From assembly GCA_029721435.1 (NCBI GenBank), contig CM056580.1:72937367-73001366 (forward strand): DNA of 64,000 nucleotides, read 5' to 3'. This document shows, in pieces, positions 23,229-30,940 of the stretch (its first letter is position 1; each line of letters starts with the position of its first letter). A program made the translations under genes and the position numbers. Source of the DNA: Gymnothorax reevesii. Lineage: Eukaryota; Chordata; Actinopteri; Anguilliformes; Muraenidae. The notes under the pieces were generated by a model. That model had not been told where the DNA came from and did no database searches. It was given only the letters and a program-made list of their open reading frames with translations.

Positions 23229-23355
23229 TCAAACACGGGATAAGCAATCAGCAATTACATTGTCTGTACCCTTCACATGCTTAATTTCCAAGTCAAACTC
23301 CTGTAAAATCAAACTCCAATTCAACAATCTCCGATTCTTGTTTTTCATCTTACTC
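23229..23355 (-). pseudogene. RNase H C-terminal tail in a shifted frame
   Basis: After the RT-RNase H frame stops at 23,350, the adjacent frame continues with typical RNase H-end residues: NRRLLNWSLILQEFDLEI, then HVKGTDNVIADCLSR, to a stop at 23,229. The change of frame lies at a run of six A (23,356-23,361, plus strand). The element's pol is thus complete in content but broken in frame here. Confidence 0.8.
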
Positions 23356-24981
23356 AAAAAACATTAATGGATTGTGGTCAGTGTACACAATCATTGGCTT
23401 TTCCCCTGTACAAACATAAACCTCAAAGTGTTGTAAAGAAAGGACGAGAGCCAACAGTTCCTTCTCTATTGTGGAATAGTTTGTTAGGTGGCGATTGAAC
23501 TTCCTGGAGAAGTATGCCACGGGATGCTCAATGTCATCAGAGTCACTTCTCTGTAGGAGCACAGATCCACAAGCTTGGTCGCTAGCATCGACCGCGATGG
23601 AGAACGGTTTGTTGAAGTCAGGAGATTTGAGCACGGGGAAGTGACACAGCAGAGACTTCAGGTGATCGAAGGCTCTCTGGCATGCATCATCCCAGGTGAA
23701 CTTTACGCCTTTCTTCAGTTGGTTAGTTAGACTGAGAGCAATCTCAGCAAAGTTCTTGCAGAACTTGCGGTAGTACCCGATCATTCCAAGGAAGCGACGC
23801 AAAGCTTTTTTGTTGTCAGGAACTGGAAAGTCCATGATGGCTTGGACTTTAGCATTTATGGGTGCCACCTTACCCTGGCCTATGACGTAGCCAAGATAGG
23901 TGACAGTAGCACAACCAAAGTCACTCTTGCTCAGGTTAACAGTCAGGTTAGCCTGGGTCAGGCGCTGGAACAACGTCTCTACATGTTTTAGATGTTCTTC
24001 CCAGGAGTCACTCCATGTGATCAGGTCATCGATGTACGCACCCGTGTGTGGCAATCCGGCGATTGTAGACTGTATCATCCTTTGGAACGTGGCTGGGGCA
24101 TTTTTCATGCCAAAGGGTAGGACTTCATACTGGTACAATCCAGATGGTGTGGCAAAAGCAGAGATGCTCTTGGCCCTCTCAGTTAAAGGCACACACCAAT
24201 AACCCTTCAATAAATCAATCTTGGTCAGAAACTTTGCTTGCCCTACACTATCAATACAATCATCAATCCTAGGTATTGGAAACACATCAGTTCTAGTTAC
24301 AGCATTGACTTTGCGATAATCTGTACAGAATCTAGTACTTCCATCAGGTTTTGGAACTAGCACACAGGGTGAACTCCAATCGGAGTTGGAGGGTCTGATA
24401 ATATCATGTTTTAACATGTACTCAACCTCTTTCTCAGCAATCTTTCTCTTTTCAGGATTCATCCGGTATGGATGCTGTTTTATTGGTTTGGCATCACCAA
24501 CATCTACATCATGAGAGGCTATAGTAACTCTCTTTGGAACATCAGGAAACAAATCCTCATATTTCTTGATCAACCTTTCAAACTGATCTCTCTGTGAGGG
24601 TTCTAAGTGCTGGAGTTTTACATCAAGATTTTGCAACACTTCAGAATTTGACAATTTACATGAAAGAACTTCAGCTTTAATTCTTGGTTCATCATCTTGA
24701 AACTCCCCCTCATCTTCACACGTTTCAACCATTGGAGAATCTGAAGTGACAGCTGCAACCCTAGCATTTCTGTCATGATAAGGCTTTAGCATGTTAATAT
24801 GACACAATTGTTTTGGTTTTCTCCTATCTGGAGTCTTCACAATGTAATTGAGATCATTGAGTTTTGTCAGAATTTCATAAGGACCATGAAATCTAGCCTG
24901 CAATGGATTGGACTGCAAGGGAAAACAACACAAGGACCTTGCCTCCTGGTTTAAACTCACGGCTTCTAGCCTTATGATCAT
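23350..24981 (-). CDS. pol: Gmr1-like pol, RT and RNase H
   Basis: A 543-codon frame. Residues from about 25 belong to the integrase C-terminal GPY/F module (FHGPYE at about 31-36, HINMLKPYHD near 65). Next is RT: SSPCVLVPKPDGSTRFCTDY, FLTKIDLLKGYW, LPFGMKNAPATFQ and the catalytic YIDD at residues 316-319. RNase H follows, with VDASD near residue 465, YSTIEKELLAL and TDHNPLMF. The first 20 or so codons before the homopolymer at 24,922-24,925 are out of frame and not real protein. It copies the element RNA and degrades the hybrid. The 3' end is cut by a second frame break at 23,356-23,361. All catalytic motifs I can check are intact. Confidence 0.9.
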   Translation of the reverse strand: MIIRLEAVSLNQEARSLCCFPLQSNPLQARFHGPYEILTKLNDLNYIVKTPDRRKPKQLCHINMLKPYHDRNARVAAVTSDSPMVETCEDEGEFQDDEPRIKAEVLSCKLSNSEVLQNLDVKLQHLEPSQRDQFERLIKKYEDLFPDVPKRVTIASHDVDVGDAKPIKQHPYRMNPEKRKIAEKEVEYMLKHDIIRPSNSDWSSPCVLVPKPDGSTRFCTDYRKVNAVTRTDVFPIPRIDDCIDSVGQAKFLTKIDLLKGYWCVPLTERAKSISAFATPSGLYQYEVLPFGMKNAPATFQRMIQSTIAGLPHTGAYIDDLITWSDSWEEHLKHVETLFQRLTQANLTVNLSKSDFGCATVTYLGYVIGQGKVAPINAKVQAIMDFPVPDNKKALRRFLGMIGYYRKFCKNFAEIALSLTNQLKKGVKFTWDDACQRAFDHLKSLLCHFPVLKSPDFNKPFSIAVDASDQACGSVLLQRSDSDDIEHPVAYFSRKFNRHLTNYSTIEKELLALVLSLQHFEVYVCTGEKPMIVYTDHNPLMFFE

Positions 24982-27900
24982 ACCAAGTTTTCATTTTTCT
25001 CTGACTTGATTTCAAGTTCTCTTTGGCAAGGACACAAGCTGCACGCAATCTTTCCTTGAACTTGCTAACATAGTCTAACAGACTGATATGCGGCTCTTTC
25101 TCTTGCCATTGTTCACTCAATAATAGCAAAGGTCCTCTCACTTCATGACCAAACACTAGCTCAAATGGACTGAATCCAGTAGACTCCTGCACTGCTTCTC
25201 TAGCTGCAAACAACAGCAAATGAACCCCTTCATCCCAGTCTTTCTCATGGTCATAACAATAAGTCCTCATCATTGTCTTGAGAGTGGAATGAAACCGCTC
25301 TAAGGCACCCTGACTTTCTGGATGATAGGCACTAGAAAGAATCTGCTTTGCACCTAGTTCATACACAACCTGCTGAAACAATCCTGAAGTGAAATTGCTA
25401 CCCTGGTCTGACTGAATTTCCCTGGGAAGGCCAAACAACGTGAAGAACTTTATCAAAGCCTTCGAGATTGCAGTTGCCTTGATGTTATGTAGAGGTATGG
25501 CTTCAGGGAATCTGGTAGATGCACACATGATTGTCAACAAGTACTGATTTCCAGATCTAGTCTTGGGTAATGGACCAACGCAATCAACAATGACCCTAGA
25601 GAATGGCTCCCCAAATGCTGGGATAGGCTGCAATGGAGCTACAGGTGGGTCTAACTGGTGTTTTCCAACTATCTGACAAGTGTGACAGGTTTTGCAAAAG
25701 TTGGAAACGTCTTTCCGAAGCCCAGGCCAAAAGAAGTGTTTCATGATCTTATCAACAGTCTTGTTAACACCAAGATGACCTCCTAAAGGTAAACTATGAG
25801 CCATTGTTAAGATCTCATTCCTGTAGACCTTCGGAACAACAATTTGCCTGACCACTGCCCAATCTGCATTGGCAGGGATATCAGGAGGGCGCCACTTCCG
25901 CATCAACACACCATCCTTGAGATAATACCCAACTGGAACTGCATCTATTTCTTTATCAGGAAGGGCTCTCCTCTTTAGTACACAAATTTCAGGATCATTA
26001 GTTTGCTCCTCAATCAACCGCTCTCTGGACAGAGACAAGTCTCCAGACACATCAGAATCACCAGACCCATCCGGCTGGCTGAATAGAGAACTGATAAAAG
26101 TATCTGATAAGTCCTCAAACGGAGAAACCATAGTAGGCCAATCAGAGTCATGAGGCGAACCACCTGAGTCCTGACTATTCAATGTACTGGACGGCACCAC
26201 AACATCATCTTCTTTAGCCTTCTTGGCCATAGCACGAGTCACTGCGCAAGAAGGATACAGAGATGGGTCCTCATCCCCATTTTCAGTGCTCGGCTGTGAA
26301 GTAAGATGTACAGGGGGAACTACTTTGCCCCCAGCCAGGTCATTGCCTAGCAACAGAGAAACACCCTTTATAGGTAGACTTGACATAAGTCCCACCTTTA
26401 CCTGTCCTGTAACTAAATCTGACTTCAAGAATATAGAGCGCAGGGGTACAGATACAGTCCTCCCTTCAATACCTTGTACAAGTATGAAATCCCCTGAAGC
26501 GGCCTCATCACGTAACTCCAAAGAGTCCATCAACAAAAGTGACTGAGAAGCTCCGGTATCCCTTAGGATATATATGGGGACAGGAGTAGTATGCTCATTC
26601 AGAGCCACAAATCCCTCTGACACAAATGGAAGAAATTCCTCCCTCACAAAGTCAGCTGTATTAGGCTTTTTAGCCCCACAAGAAGCAGGTAATTTAGCAG
26701 ATTGGTTATCCACTACAGGGGTTTCTAACCTTGTTTTCACAAAGGCATTTGGTTTGGTATCCTTTTCTTTTTCTTTCTTAGCTTTAAGGAACCAACAGTT
26801 AGTTGTAACATGACCAGATTTCTTGCAATAACTGCAAACTAGACCACTTCTGTCACTGTCAGCTTTCACACTTTGATCAGACCTGTTACTGGATTTCTGA
26901 GCACCATCACCAGATTTGTCTTTGTCTTTGGGTGAGGAATCTTGGGTATCACCGTAACCCTTTTTCTGAAATTGGGACCATTTATTGTTACTGCTAGACT
27001 GAAATTTGGACTTATGAGTGAGAACATATTCATCTGCAAATTTGGCAGCTGATTGCAAGTTCAGTGCTTGCTTCTCATTGAGGTAGGTCTTAACATCATC
27101 CTTAACACAGTTCTTGAATTCTTCAACTAACACCATCTCTTTTAGTGAGTTGAAATCATCCTTGACCTCCATAGAAGTACACCAGCGCTCAAAGCAAACC
27201 TGCTTTTCATTAGCAAATTCAACATAAGTCTGATTTTCAAATTTCTTCAGACCTCTGAATTTCTGTCGGTAAGCCTCTGGAACCAACTCATAAGCTCTCA
27301 TAATAACCTTTTTGACAACCTCATAATCAGAGGAATCATCTGCAGACAAAGCCGAATAGGCTTGTTGAGCTTTACCCTTGAGGACAGTTTGCAACATCAG
27401 AGGCCAGTGTTCCTTTGGCCACTGGCAACTCTTTGCTACCTTTTCAAAACACTGGAAATAGTTGTCAACATCCTTTTCCGAAAATGGAGGCACCAGTTTT
27501 ACCTCCTGGCTAGCCCGAAATTTATTTTCAGTTTGAATTTTTATTTTTAGTTGCTCCATTTGGAGTCTTTCTTCTCTATCGAATTTCTCTAATTCAAAAT
27601 CTCTCTGTCTTGCAAATTTTTCTAACTCAAATTCTCTTTGTTTTTCTTCTCTTGCTAATTTTTCTAACTCAAACTGCCTTTGTTTTTCTTTTTCTTCCCT
27701 CTCAAATTCTCTTTGTTTTTCTCTTTCCTCCCTTTCAATCTCTAGCATTTTTAATTTAAGTTCCATTTCTATATTTGGATTTTCCACTGGAAACTGTTCC
27801 AGATCTCCTGGTGCAAACACATTTTCATCAATGTAATATTCAACTATCTCTCTAGCCAGTCTTGCTTTTCGCATGGCTGGTTTTACCTCTGTCAGCTCTA

Positions 27901-28015
27901 AATGTCTGCAAATTTCTAGCAGTTCTGTCTTTTTAAAAGACTTCAAAACCCCTACGGTTGGTGATGCCAAGAAATCATCCATTGCTGTTGTCAATATATA
28001 TCTAGGAAAATTCAC
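24893..28015 (-). CDS. gag-pol: Gmr1-like Gag-protease-integrase polyprotein
   Basis: A 1,040-codon frame. The first ATG is at 28,015, but the start at 27,982 (MDDFLASPTVG) looks more likely. Order: a SAP-like helical region (about 20-65), a charged coiled coil of repeated EKQREFE-type units (about 80-165), and a capsid whose C-terminal part (247-335) resembles the SCAN domain. Next come a CCHC zinc knuckle (C394-C407, CSYCKKSGHVTTNC) and a retropepsin-type protease with catalytic DTG at 486-488. The integrase follows, with its HHCC zinc-binding region at 740-777 and catalytic D811, D870 and E906 (D-X35-E spacing). The frame ends early, shortly after KPGGKVLVLF, at a single-base break in a run at 24,922-24,925. 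Gag packages RNA, protease cuts the polyprotein and integrase inserts the DNA copy. Confidence 0.92.
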   Translation of the reverse strand: MNFPRYILTTAMDDFLASPTVGVLKSFKKTELLEICRHLELTEVKPAMRKARLAREIVEYYIDENVFAPGDLEQFPVENPNIEMELKLKMLEIEREEREKQREFEREEKEKQRQFELEKLAREEKQREFELEKFARQRDFELEKFDREERLQMEQLKIKIQTENKFRASQEVKLVPPFSEKDVDNYFQCFEKVAKSCQWPKEHWPLMLQTVLKGKAQQAYSALSADDSSDYEVVKKVIMRAYELVPEAYRQKFRGLKKFENQTYVEFANEKQVCFERWCTSMEVKDDFNSLKEMVLVEEFKNCVKDDVKTYLNEKQALNLQSAAKFADEYVLTHKSKFQSSSNNKWSQFQKKGYGDTQDSSPKDKDKSGDGAQKSSNRSDQSVKADSDRSGLVCSYCKKSGHVTTNCWFLKAKKEKEKDTKPNAFVKTRLETPVVDNQSAKLPASCGAKKPNTADFVREEFLPFVSEGFVALNEHTTPVPIYILRDTGASQSLLLMDSLELRDEAASGDFILVQGIEGRTVSVPLRSIFLKSDLVTGQVKVGLMSSLPIKGVSLLLGNDLAGGKVVPPVHLTSQPSTENGDEDPSLYPSCAVTRAMAKKAKEDDVVVPSSTLNSQDSGGSPHDSDWPTMVSPFEDLSDTFISSLFSQPDGSGDSDVSGDLSLSRERLIEEQTNDPEICVLKRRALPDKEIDAVPVGYYLKDGVLMRKWRPPDIPANADWAVVRQIVVPKVYRNEILTMAHSLPLGGHLGVNKTVDKIMKHFFWPGLRKDVSNFCKTCHTCQIVGKHQLDPPVAPLQPIPAFGEPFSRVIVDCVGPLPKTRSGNQYLLTIMCASTRFPEAIPLHNIKATAISKALIKFFTLFGLPREIQSDQGSNFTSGLFQQVVYELGAKQILSSAYHPESQGALERFHSTLKTMMRTYCYDHEKDWDEGVHLLLFAAREAVQESTGFSPFELVFGHEVRGPLLLLSEQWQEKEPHISLLDYVSKFKERLRAACVLAKENLKSSQRKMKTWYDHKARSREFKPGGKVLVLFSLAVQSIAG

Positions 28016-28086
28016 AAAAACAATTTTACAATTTGGAATGTTAGATTTTCAATAAATTACTCACACAATGGTCTATCCTGGACCTT

Positions 28087-28095
28087 GAGCCCCCA
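28087..28095 (-). other. primer-binding-like site
   Basis: Three bases inside the 5' LTR, the minus strand reads TGGGGGCTC. This equals the first nine bases of the well-known proline-tRNA primer site of other retroelements, and similarity continues loosely (GGTCCAGGAT). The tRNA assignment is an inference. Confidence 0.55.
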
Positions 28096-28098
28096 ATT

Positions 28099-28608
28099 TG
28101 TTATGGCCCCAATTTGTTATTACATTCATAACACAACAGCAACAGCAAGGGATGACAAACACAGTTTTAACAACTAAAACACATTTAATTTTTAACAAAG
28201 ACAAAGACTAATAACAACCTACAACTAAAGACCAAGATTGATAAATAAGAAAAAAAACAGAAATAATTACAGTCCCTTCTTGGTGGGGTGGCTTGGTGAT
28301 GTCCTGGATGAAGAAAATGCTCAAACACAGGCAAAGAAATCCACAAAAGAAACTACACAGGTCTTGAACAGAAATGACAGGTCTGGTCACACGTATCCTT
28401 CTTCTTGCAATTTCTCCTACTACTTTACTGTCTCAATTCTTTTCTTTATATACTCTTTTGCAGACCCCACCCACATTTAGACCTCTTTTTTTTAACTTTC
28501 TGAGACTTGCCCCAGACATGTCTGGAAACATGTCCAAACATGACTCCAGTCTGAGCTTAACAAAAAAAAGGTAAATACTGCCATCTAGTGGCCTATATTC
28601 ACATTACA
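28099..28608 (-). repeat. 5' LTR of the Gmr1-like element
   Basis: 510 bp, identical by eye to 22,584-23,093. As the upstream LTR it should hold the element promoter on the minus strand. I did not identify a specific TATA box. Confidence 0.93.
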
Positions 28609-28612
28609 CAAC
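28609..28612. repeat. target-site duplication, right copy
   Basis: CAAC directly after the LTR end ATTACA, matching 22,580-22,583. Confidence 0.85.
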
Positions 28613-29068
28613 ATAAAGTGCGACACCACCTCCCCTTTTATTTTGTCTGTTCGTGTAAAACATTTCATAACCACACATGTTAAAGTCTGTACCTTTTTCA
28701 GTATTTAACCAAGTCTGGGACATGGCTATGATATTGAATGGTGAATTGAATTGGTCCAGATAATCTTTGATGGAGTTATAATTAGAATACAGACATCTGC
28801 TGTTAAAATGGATAAGTGAAATTTTATTTTCTTTTTTAAGCATTCTATTTAATTTCATTTCAGTATAATAACTACAATCATTATTAATACTTGCAAAGAA
28901 GTTAGAATCAGGATCAATTTCATTCACCATGTTTTGTGATTTATAGTCATTATTCTCGAAAGTGTCAAACTCCAAGCCATCACAATCAGTATTCATGGAA
29001 GTTTCCCTTTCGACTTCGTACTCAATCGAGAACGAGTAGCTACCATCAACACCAGGCATGTAGAACAA
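28613..29068 (-). pseudogene. LINE APE-endonuclease, N-terminal half
   Basis: The frame starts at 29,068 with an acidic leader and then shows ISLIHFNSRCLYSNYNSI, the start of an APE-type endonuclease, IIAMSQTWLN, and GYEMFYTNRQNKRGGGVALY. In active enzymes the IIAMS-TWL motif carries a catalytic glutamate; here it is glutamine, so activity was probably lost. The frame runs into the gypsy LTR and its other half lies at 22,077-22,583, in matching phase. Confidence 0.85.
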
Positions 29069-29600
29069 TTTCTGGTGGTTTCTAATAAGAAAAGCAGTCT
29101 ATAATGTTGGGGATGGAGTGAGAGCAACACACCAAATTGACAAACAGACAAAGAGACAGATGAACAGAGCACATAAACACAAACATAACGTACACACTCG
29201 CCAAAAATGAAAAAAACATAAATCTTGCTGTGTCATAAAACTACTGCACAGCCCGGTCTGCAAAGCTCATTAATATGAAAGTGTAGCAGAACTGGTCAAA
29301 AACAACAGAGAGTAAGAAAGAAAGAGAGAGAGAGTTTTAAAATTTACGACACAATTTACGGCAAATAAAGTACTCCAGCAGCATGAACGACAGAAGAGAA
29401 CCATGACACCGGTTTGAGAAAATAAGTAGAAAAAGAAACACTGCTAGCATTAAAATTAAGTTAATAAAGGAGCAGTCAAAATATCGATTGAATACAGAGG
29501 TCCAAATGAGACAAAAATAAGCACAGGGAAAAGCAGAAAGTGATCATGAAGAATGTTTTGATTTAGTTCGAGTTAGCAATAGCATGCTAGCGAGAATCAA
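29069..29600 (-). other. probable 5' leader of the LINE; no gene
   Basis: It adjoins the endonuclease frame and has no other recognisable content apart from a purine-rich GAAAGAGAGAGAG stretch near 29,315. Whether it belongs to the LINE is inferred from position only. Confidence 0.3.
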
Positions 29601-29608
29601 CAGAGACC

Positions 29609-29790
29609 TCGCCACGGAAAGTCTCAAACTCATCAGGGGAGCGGAAAACTTTAGTCTCATCACCGTGGACTACTTTGAGCAAGCAGGGGAAGAGCATGGA
29701 ATATTTTATGTCCAGATCAAGGAGCCTCTTCTTGAGCGTGTCGAACTCCCGGCGTTTCTGGACGGGAGCGGCGCTGAAGTCCGGGTAAAT
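29609..29790 (-). pseudogene. L1-type ORF1 C-terminal fragment
   Basis: On the minus strand it reads YPDFSAAPVQKRREFDTLKK, then a segment with KYSMLFPCLLKV and FRSPDEFETFRG. This follows the C-terminal RNA-binding region of L1/Tx1-type LINE ORF1 proteins: FPD.S..VQ.KRR.F...K, KY.LLFPA.L, F.SP.E...F. Only about 60 codons remain. The left edge meets other sequence, and the right edge meets the Tc1 end that follows. Confidence 0.55.
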
Positions 29791-30015
29791 GTGAACTCTT
29801 GTACAGTTATATGTCAGCTCCTGTTTCCATTTTAATCTTAACTTTAATCTAACTTAATTTTGTAATCGTCATTCAAAAAACTGCATTTTGTATTTATTAG
29901 GGTTGTCTTTGTCTAATATTAAAATTTGTTAGATGACCTGAAACCTTTAAGTGTGACAAATATGTAAAAAAAAAAAAAAGCTATCAGGAAGGGGAAAAAT
30001 ACTTTTTCACAGCAC
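29791..30015 (+). mobile_element. Tc1-like right-end fragment
   Basis: AAACTGCATTTTGTATTTATTAGGGTTGTCTTTGTCTAATATT, then CTGAAACCTTTAAGTGTGACAAA, then CAGGAAGGGGAAAAATACTTTTTCACAGCAC. This is the order seen at the 3' end of a common fish Tc1-like family, ending in its terminal repeat. The upstream transposase is absent here, so it is a truncated end. Confidence 0.6.
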
Positions 30016-30415
30016 TTTATATGGACTAGTTTCTAAGATATGTACCATAGCAATGCAAAAAGACCAATTTTAGACCAGAAATGGTCCATAAATTGGCCGA
30101 GAGTAAAATCACAGAGTCCAAATTAAGAACTATGTTGTTTTTAATTTTAATCCAAAATTTTAAAACCGATTGAGCCATTTTTGAGATATTGAACTTTAAA
30201 GTTGCAAAATTACCAATTTTGGCCAAAGAAGGTCCCTAAAGTGGTCCAAAATGGTGGAATCCTTAAACGAAAGAAAACCAAAAAAATGCTGTGGAGATAA
30301 TAGAACAATGCATCATCCCACAAAATTTAATCAAAATGCATGTAGCAGTTTCCAAGATCCAGCCTCTAACATACAGACAATAGATGGATGGACGACGGAC
30401 GCAAACTGAAGACAA
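30016..30415. repeat. unclassified repeat-like segment
   Basis: Contains repeated CCAAAATG and TTTGAGATATTGAACTTT-type phrases and ends GGATGGACGACGGACGCAAACTG. This GGACGGAC-type ending is similar in style to those at 48,905-48,930 and 57,273-57,290. Class unknown. Confidence 0.3.
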
Positions 30416-30940
30416 TAGCTCATGTCCTATCTTTCAAAAATTTGAAAGATATGGAACAGTTGAAAACCTCAAGGGTAGAGGATGCAACTGCATTTTGCCC
30501 CCCAGGATACTGAGGAGGATGGTGAGAGAAGCAGCAAAATCCTTGATCAACATGAAGCAATTGTTGGCCTCAGTGACATCTTTCAGTCAGCTGGTTTCAA
30601 AAAGCACCATCAGGCGCCACCTCCACAACCACAGGCTCTTTGAAAGGGCTGATAGAAGAAAGCCTTTTCTGACCAGAAGCAAGCACTTGGATATGCCAAA
30701 CGTCATTTAAATTATGACTGTAACAAGATGCTTTACTCAGATGAGACCAAAGTAGCATGTTTTGGTCAGATACAGCATTGGCATATTTGGCGTCAAAACA
30801 GAGATGCATTCAAGGAGAGACACCTCATACCCATTGTGAAATGTGATGGTGGGTCACTCATGTTTTGGGGCTGTTTTAATGCAAGAGGTCCAGGGAAACA
30901 TGATTAAAATTAATTGCATGATGAATTCCACCAGGCATTC
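30416..30940 (+). pseudogene. Tc1-like transposase relic
   Basis: Pieces of one transposase are readable in several plus frames. In order they are KFERYGTVENLKGRG, RRMVREAAKS, SKSTIRRHLHNHRLF (second helix-turn-helix), RRKPFLTRSKHL, MLYSDETKV (first catalytic aspartate region), HWHIWRQNRDAFKERHLIPI and GGSLMFWGCF. Frameshifts occur near 30,700 and 30,880. The sequence stops matching after GNMIKINCMMNS near 30,935, so the C-terminal catalytic part is missing. Confidence 0.8.

Larger units (their letters stand above)
22584..28608 (-). mobile_element. Ty3/gypsy-class LTR retrotransposon, Gmr1-like
   Basis: A 6,025-bp complete element on the minus strand: 5' LTR at 28,099-28,608, primer-binding-like site, Gag-protease-integrase frame (24,893-28,015), RT-RNase H frame (23,350-24,981), polypurine-like tract and 3' LTR at 22,584-23,093. 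Both LTRs are 510 bp, start TG and end CA in plus reading, and I see no difference between them. A CAAC duplication flanks the element. Integrase lies before RT, the reverse of ordinary Ty3/gypsy. This is the hallmark of the Gmr1 group described from deuterostomes. There is no env-like frame. Two frame breaks interrupt pol. It lies inside a LINE endonuclease and is clearly the younger of the two. Confidence 0.93.

Noticed and set aside
23900..24202. 100-codon plus-strand frame (and 26,223-26,546)
   Set aside because: They lie opposite the strongly supported gag-pol frames and are antisense shadows.
20009..29068. Retron, group II intron or bacterial RT system
   Set aside because: RT motifs with APE-type endonuclease, and LTRs with Gag and integrase, identify eukaryotic LINE and Ty3/gypsy elements.
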